The notes under the pieces are model-generated. The model saw only the letters and a list, made by a program, of their open reading frames with translations, was not told where the DNA came from and made no database searches. The translations under genes were made by a program, and so were the position numbers. Of a stretch of DNA of 64,000 nucleotides, positions 57,238 through 64,000 are shown one piece after another. This DNA comes from Adiantum capillus-veneris (Eukaryota; Streptophyta; Polypodiopsida; Polypodiales; Pteridaceae), in the NCBI GenBank assembly GCA_014529385.2, contig CM043966.1, positions 92,176,587 through 92,240,586 on the forward strand, read 5' to 3'. The stretch's first letter is position 1; every line of letters starts with the position of its first letter.

Positions 57238-57278
<41 letters not shown>
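57238..57278. repeat. (GA)n microsatellite at LINE truncation point
   Basis: About 41 bases. Confidence 0.95.
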
Positions 57279-57279
<1 letters not shown>

Positions 57280-57281
<2 letters not shown>

Positions 57282-59600
57282 TCTTTAGTACAGCCAAGGC
57301 CTATTGAGTCAAAAAGTTAAAATCCTATAAAGCAAGAAGGATTCTTTGATTCATGAAAACTTTGAGTCAAACCTAATTGGGTCTCCTCGCTATGGGCAAA
57401 GCCTTTTCCCCCTACGGTCCCTGCGGTGGGCAAATCCTTTGCCTCTCCTGAGGTTGGCATTAGAACCCTTTGCATAATCTATTAGGATGTGCATCCTCTA
57501 TCTTTCCTTTGTTGCTAGCAATGGTCCAAGGCTTCCCATCTACAACCACCTTGCCTGCTATGGACATTAGATGTTGGCCATGCATGTCGTCATTGTGCCC
57601 ACAGCCTGTTTCCATGCTTGATGGCTTGCCTCAATGCTAGATTATGTCACCATATTGCCCTTGCTCTTGACCCGCCCATGCCACTCATTCCACACAACCA
57701 ATTGAAGTTCCCTTCATTACCACACCATATCTAATTGTCACCACTTGCCTGCTAGATGCAAGTGGCAAAGATGAGGGATGACTATGCTTTGAAGCATACG
57801 CGACATAGTATTGTGCTTAATACTTAGATAGCAGCACTTGCATACAAAGACTTATGTATAAGAAACATACCATGGTTTATTCTATAATTGATAGTAGACA
57901 TAAGATCTATCATTTAAGGTTGATGCAACAAGTGCTCTCAAGTGAAATGTTTCTGTTTAAAAATTTTAATCGTTTAATGGGTTGTTTAGTATTGTGTTTT
58001 GATTTGATAAGTGTAGTTTTCCATGGTTGTTTATGAGCATTCCATGTTTTGGTATTTACAGAACAATCCATTTTATATGTGTGCCTTAAATTCCATATGG
58101 GAAGCCTACTAAGTAGGTGGCTAATATCTTTTCTTTTGAGATTGAGATTTGTATCAGATTACAGGGGAAATGTTGTCCATTTTTTGACAAATTACATTGA
58201 ATCGATTGGTTTATTTTAATGTAGTATTCATTATATTCGTTTCTTTTCATGGTGTTTTGTTCTTTCAAATGAAAACACACTACAATCTACACTTCAGTTC
58301 ATTTGAAATTCAACATGTATTTTTGCAAAAGCATGTGCTTCTAAAATTGTCTTGTTACTAATATGCATAAAATAGTGGGTCATTACATTCCGTACGAAAT
58401 CTGTATGAGGGGGGTGGCTCATTGCAAGAATGTACATATCTTGTCCGTATGCAGGGGGTAAGCTAACATGTAAGATATCGTACATAGGGGGGTTCTCTAA
58501 TTTGGATGCACGCAAGTGACATCCCCCTATTACTAATAGTGAATACTCTGGGATGTTGATGGACTTGAGATGGTTTTGATTGCTTGATTCTAGATGAGAG
58601 CTCTTGTGTTTTCTAATGGAGATGGTCACTTCCTTTCTTTCTTGCATACTCTCTTTGAAGCTAGTCATTTAGAGGTATCAAAGATACATCACTTCTTGGC
58701 CTTTCAAAGTTGTTTGAAGTAGCAGAAGCGGGAAATTTTGATGTAAATTAGGAGGGCTTGATTCTTCCATACCTTACTTCCCAAGAGTAAGTTGTTCTTA
58801 TAGAAAATAATCTTCTAAATCTTTTGTATGCATCTACAGATGTTGGCTGCATTGACAGCAAAATAGAAGTTGGCTGCATTGACAGCACAATAGAAGTTGC
58901 TAAAGGCTAATCCTTACGAAGGAACATCAAAGACAAGTATGGAGAAGCGGTGAAAATTGGAGTTACACATTTTCATATTTTTCCAAAATGGACATGTATT
59001 GTGATTTCCCAATTTAATTCAAAACCACTATAATATTTGTAATGTGTTATGGGCTCAATGGGAGTTCCAAGCTATAAAGAATAGGTCAGTTAGTGTGCCT
59101 AGGTAGTAGATTCAGTAAGTTGTAGAGCCCTAAAGGCCTTGGGCACCTGGAAAATGCTTATTTTTACCCTAGTGTGTAAATGGGATTGGGATTCTCAATC
59201 TCATTTCTTGAGACTACTCTTTAGTGAGAGATAATGAAGTGTGTGGATATGGAGTCCTTGAGCTTCTCCTTGCTCGTGTGACTTGATTAACACTAATCAA
59301 GGCTTAATTGTCTTTCATTATGCCTCTCTCATACTTTCTATGATTGTTAATGATGCTTTGACTAGATAAATTGTAGCTAATTAGTGGTTATCTTGCTCTA
59401 ATCGTATGTGATTGCCCTCTATTCTTTGTGTGTGCATGTAGGTTTGATTTCTGGGGAATTCACCATGTAAAACTTATCGCACCACGTAAGTGCAGGGGAG
59501 GGTTTTTTTTTTTACAAGTTACATAAGCATATAAGTTAGGGACATGCCCCCAATAATTTATCTCCCAAGCTTAAAAATAAGAGAGGGGGTATCATCTTTA
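57280..59600. other. Anonymous sequence, no gene seen
   Basis: Small direct duplication at 58840-58895 (GTTGGCTGCATTGACAGCA twice). The block near 58380-58570 is weakly repeated at 59960-60140. No supported ORF. Confidence 0.3.
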
Positions 59601-59602
59601 TT

Positions 59603-59626
59603 GGGGGGGGGGGGGGGGGGGGGGGG
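59603..59626. repeat. G24 homopolymer
   Basis: Twenty-four consecutive G residues after ATCATCTTTATT. Confidence 0.95.
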
Positions 59627-61336
59627 ACGTGACCCGGGTTGATTACTTGTAATGATTGGTCACCGATGTGCACTAGACCTCAGATGAACTTACGAAAAGT
59701 TTTTTTATCAAGATGGTCATAGATAAGAACTGATTTGGATCACGTCGAGGGTTTATTGACACCAACTTTGGATGGGTTAGAATTGGATGAGTAGCCAGAG
59801 TGCAGGCTGATTGGGCACATAGTTTGAAAGTCAAACTAAGACACATTGAGGGTACATCTAGTTATCAACAAAAGTGGTTCCTCAGTACATTGCCAATCAC
59901 TATGTACACACTCTTTGACTAGTTTTACTCAGTTAGATCATGTGAAATCTAAATTCTATATGTAAGATAGGGGTATGATAGTTTTCTTCATGGGTTGTCG
60001 TATAAGCATAGAAAGGGGGTCCATATTCCTAATATGAGTTGTATATAGGGGTTTTATCAAAGTTAGCCACTCGGAGGTGGCATCCCATTCTGTATATAGA
60101 GTGAATCCCCTGGGGTTTGATTGGAGTGCGGATGCTGAATGGATCTATGTGTGCGCACTTGTGATTAGTGTATTGCATGATGGGATTAGTGATGTGTGCT
60201 TCTTTGCAAATGTTAGTGTATGTGATTGGGTTGGTTTGAGGTGAAGAGAAGTGGATGTGGAGATTGCCAGACAATGTGGCTTAGCTCCCCATAGGCCGAG
60301 AAGTTTGACTCGTAGAGTCACCATTCATGTTGCCATGATTAGGTCACTAATCGTGTGAGTGCTTCCATGCCCTACCGGGTAGCTCATTCATATGGATTGA
60401 CAATTATTGTTGGTCATTGGAGCTATGCTACAATTGTACCCCCAACATACAACGCCGTTTTTGGGGATCAATGGCCTACTCTAGTGTAATTATGGCATAA
60501 TTGTATAGGTTTCCTCACTTATTTCACTTGTGTGTTTGTGGTTTTGTGGATTTTGGATGTGTGCATGAGGAAACATGTTCAATTTCTACTAATCTATTAC
60601 CAATTTATGCTAATTGTGTGTCTACACATTCTAATTTCACACTAACTCCTTGATCATTTCACTAATTTTTGCTAATTTACACACTAATTTTCTATTGATT
60701 GCACTAATATTTTGTGTATATGCTTTGATATTTCCCAAATTAGAGGCTTGGATTACAATGCTGGGTTGTGTTAATCACTTGGACAATTTGTTAATTTTGG
60801 AATGCAAGACTTGGAGCATCGACAAAATCAACCTACACATTGCGTAAATGGTGGTTGGATGGTGCCATTGGACTCAAAAATTGCACGGTATTCTTAGACA
60901 AAAAATTGTGTGGTATTCTTAGACGTTATCAATTTGTGATTTTGAGCTTTTGATTTTGTGTGTTTGCATGCCATCGTAATGTCAAAAATTTTCTACAATC
61001 GAATGTGCATAAATTGATGGTTTCATGTCTAATTAGCATTGTGAGCTTGTTTAATTGCATGCTTGAATGGTCAATTTCAATTGTGTGTACTAAAATCAAG
61101 TGTGTGTGCACTCTAATTGAGTGTTTGTATGCCTAATTTTAGGTGTGTATGCACTATTTTGCATTTGTGTGGTGCACCTAAAAATCAATGTGTGTATAAT
61201 GATTTGGAAAATGTGATGATTGATATGTGTTAGCCTCATGCCAAATTTAGATATTTTAGTGTTCAATTTGTAATTTTAATATGATTAACACTTATGTATG
61301 TGCACCGCACCTAAGAGTTGGTAAAAACTGCCAATT

Positions 61337-61338
<2 letters not shown>
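59627..61338. other. Anonymous AT-rich sequence, no gene seen
   Basis: GTGTG-rich and TTGTGTGT-rich tracts, no ORF with recognisable content. Confidence 0.3.

Positions 61339-61426
<88 letters not shown>
61339..61426. repeat. (GT)44 microsatellite
   Basis: 88 bases of uninterrupted GT. Confidence 0.95.
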
Positions 61427-61427
<1 letters not shown>

Positions 61428-61812
61428 CCAATAACAATATAGCATAAACACCAAAGAATTCTTTCAAAATTACAAAAGACACTAGAAACTATGTAAGTTA
61501 AAAGTTGGTATAATTCCCATTCATGGTACAAAATGGAGTTTATACATAAGTACAATAGAGTAAGAGTTTGAAGATGTATTAATCCACCATCTTCACTACA
61601 AGGAACTTTGAAAGCCATAGTTGAGAAGGTAACCCTCACCTGCATCCATGGAGACAGCACAACATTCAGTTAGTATTGGCACCGTATGCAGGTGATGCAT
61701 GGGTATCCCACATGTTATAGATGTCACCCAACATAACTACTTCCAAAGAAAATTAATAAGAAAGAGATGGTTTCTATTACAAGGTGAAAAACCAACAGGA
61801 GTCGTTTTTTCT

Positions 61813-62887
61813 TTACAAGCTCTCGTGAGATAAGGCCGAGAGACGAGTTTTCTTAGGCAATTCAACCTGCAAGTGGGACATATTTTCCTGTTTCTTGCCT
61901 TTACAGAGTTTGGCATTAATTGCCACTATTTTTTCAGGGCCTGTGACAGTACTCATACGTGCGGTCAATCTATACCTTGGATTCACCTGTAACATGAAAA
62001 GAGATAAGAAAATAAGACCAACACCATTTAGTCAGAGTTGGAGACCAAACGTAAGTTAGTAAGTAACACAATATTCCATATTTTATTATCTATTTTGACA
62101 AAGCCAGGGACGTGTGCCATGGATGTCCATAGGGCCTTAATGTAATGTGTAACGAAATACAGTTTATGAGCCGCTTAGTTTACAACCAAATTTATTATAA
62201 TTCACACCTCATCTTAACCATAACCATATTCGGCCACCGTCCATTATAACCAGCCTATCAATTGGCACATTATTCAATAATGTTCAAATGCAAAAATGCA
62301 AATGTATTGACCTTAACTGAACAAGAATAGAACCTTAGTAACCAACCAGAGTCACATCACTAGTATAAACACCACGCCAGCGTTACTAGACCATACGTGT
62401 CAATGTTTGACACCCCAGAAGTAGGTTACCCCACTAATTAGGGTCAAACATCAATCAGCCATACCATATATGGTCCTTCAGCAATTTTTTAGGAAGGCCG
62501 TTAAGATTTTAATGACACCATACATCTATTATGGCAAGAGGCTACTTTCCTTCTGTGTACAACAACCTGAGCTAATCACAGGACCATCTTTATGCATCGA
62601 CTTTACAAGCCTACATTTTGACATGCAATCACAAACCAAGGCCGCCAACACCCACCATTAAACTTCTCTTTTGATTTACCAATAAAAAGAAAGAATTTCC
62701 TTCAGGAAAATACACCAACCAACCGTAGCCATAACAAGGCTTAGTAGAAGTCATATTACAGTACAAGTATGAGGGATAGAATTAAGTAAATCAAATCACA
62801 CCAATCAAATAGTAGTTCATAACTCACCTGAGATGGAGTCGGAGTGGCCAACCCTATGATAGGATGCTTATCCTTGCCGTTAGTCAT
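61813..62887 (-). CDS. Possible small two-exon gene of 77 codons, unknown function
   Basis: Exon 1 is 62887-62828 (MTNGKDKHPIIGLATPTPSQ) and ends at a strong donor CAG/GTGAGT. The 841-bp intron ends TGTTACAG. Exon 2 is 61986-61813 (VNPRYRLTARMSTVTGPEK ... SALSHESL) in the same phase, with stop TAA or TAG after the final Leu. It is mildly basic with no signal or membrane segment, and no family is recognised. An in-frame TGA lies upstream of the ATG. It could be the 3' end of a longer gene whose earlier exons are further right, or chance. Confidence 0.35.
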
Positions 62888-63364
62888 ATAGCCAATTACT
62901 AAACCTGACACCCTTGCAAGAAAGGCACCTCACACTCTCAAAGCACACAAGTACTTCACACACTCACAACAGCAATACAGTACCGATGCTAAGTGAGCAA
63001 AAAACGCTCGACATTATAGTGATGGGAGCCCAAGGCCATTTCCCTTTACAGTAGAGTGGTAGGCCAACTTCGAGATGACTATGATATAGCAGTGCCATTG
63101 CATTAAGTGGTTGCAATCCTTTTGAGTTATTGCGGTGGGCCCAGTTTATTTTGCCTCTTCACCTCGTCCAGAGAATAAGTTAGCTACTGATGGTTAGGTG
63201 TTTATTAAAGGCACCCTAAAAATATCCATGCTGAATTTTACTCCAATGATTTATCCAAGGCTCTTTAGGTTAAATAGTCTCAAGTTTGAAAATTATCACA
63301 AGGATATTAACCCAAGGGCATAATGCCAAAGCCAGACTGCCGCCATTTCTTTATATCACTTAGC

Positions 63365-63735
63365 TATTACTGCATAGTAAGGTGTCATTTAAGGCGCCAT
63401 AAAAATATCAATTATTGAATTACCTACTATATTACATCCAGGACTCCCTAGGTCAATTATCCCCAGTAAATTATGCCCAAGGATATTTACACACTATCCT
63501 AGATGGGCAACAGGTCCACCCATTTTTACCTCAATACCAATATCCCAGTACACAAGTAGCACCAATACCATTTAAGGCCCCTCCAAAATAGCAATGATTG
63601 AATTACCTACTATATTACACCCAGGACTCTCTAGGTCAATTTGCCCCAGTAGATTATGCCCAAGGATATTCACACACTATCCTTCACTATCCTAGCCCAG
63701 TAACAGGTTCACCCATTTTTACCCCAATACGAGTA
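63365..63735. repeat. ~183-bp tandem repeat, two clear copies and a diverged third
   Basis: Copies share ATTGAATTACCTACTATATT and AGATTATGCCCAAGGATATT (near 63410/63600 and 63465/63650). A weaker copy lies at 63200-63320. They are upstream of the possible minus-strand gene. Confidence 0.75.
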
Positions 63736-64000
63736 TCCTAGTACAGAAGTAGCACCAATACCAGTTCAGTACAATACAATACCCATCCTAGTTCAGTACA
63801 ACATTAGTACACCAGTGTCACCAGTACCAGAACACAAGCCGCGCCGTTCCAGTTTTCAATAGTACACAAACAGTCTAAGTACCAAAACCTGTTCAAAACC
63901 AGCACATAATGAGCACCAGTATTAGCCTTATAAGTAGCACTAGTACTTTGCAGTATAATACATTACAAAACCAGTACCGATCCCAGGACCAGTATATCAT
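63736..64000. repeat. CAGTACCA-type degenerate repeats at window edge
   Basis: Irregular units of AGTACCAGTAC and ACCAATACCAGT run to the window end. They recall the TACCAAA arrays of the 29.5-40.8 kb element but are not close copies. Confidence 0.5.

Overview
This window looks like nuclear DNA of a land plant with a large, repeat-rich genome. The evidence is plant-type Ty3/gypsy elements, a CACTA element with a spliced TNP2 transposase, a captured HIPP-type (heavy-metal-associated isoprenylated) gene, a PPR remnant, and many long GA/CT and CA/GT microsatellites. A fern or other non-seed plant is my guess, from the flavour of the PPR and LINE remnants, but the sequence does not prove it. I see no rRNA or tRNA gene, and no intact host gene that I would defend strongly.

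Layout. (1) 1-15653, plus strand: the 3' part of a very large Ty3/gypsy-like element. One reading frame from position 3 to 8162 carries gag, protease, RT, RNase H, two successive H2C2 zinc domains, the integrase core, and a second protease-like domain with a broken active site. After 3.5 kb of non-coding DNA with four copies of an 18-bp palindrome comes a second coiled-coil ORF (11722-15112), then a polypurine tract and a 493-bp 3' LTR (15161-15653). The frame is broken only by nonsense codons, nearly all explicable as C-to-T or G-to-A transitions. (2) 16.07-19.66 kb, minus: a truncated gypsy element with gag, PR, part of RT and a probable 5' LTR. (3) 19.66-25.3 kb: mostly anonymous DNA with a hairpin, a 12-bp minisatellite and a degenerate array. 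(4) 25.34-26.99 kb, minus: the 3' half of a chromodomain gypsy element. (5) 27.1-27.5 kb: a PPR remnant.

(6) 29.55-40.83 kb is the most novel part: an approximately 11.3-kb element bounded by matching inverted ends. On the plus strand it has a split transposase-like gene with WSDG...QFK...GHGKG motifs. On the minus strand it has a multi-exon coiled-coil/acidic gene converging on it. Between two inverted-repeat arms lies a decayed FCP1/NIF-type phosphatase-like gene. Introns of both main genes are packed with TACCAAA-type tandem arrays, and the palindrome GTACCAAATTTGGTAC recurs.

(7) 41-48.3 kb: microsatellites, a hairpin, a direct-repeat-flanked cassette and an old dispersed repeat. (8) 48343-55444: a CACTA transposon with 12-bp TIRs and a CCC target duplication, a four-exon TNP2 gene with one stop, a second ORF region, and a captured HIPP-like fragment with HMA CxxC and CaaX motifs. 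(9) 56.3-57.3 kb, minus: a LINE ORF2 tail. (10) 57.3-64 kb: mostly anonymous DNA with G24 and (GT)44 tracts, a possible small two-exon gene on the minus strand (61813-62887) and 183-bp tandem repeats.

The window therefore reads as a stack of autonomous and decayed transposons. Family names come from motifs read by eye; no database search was run.
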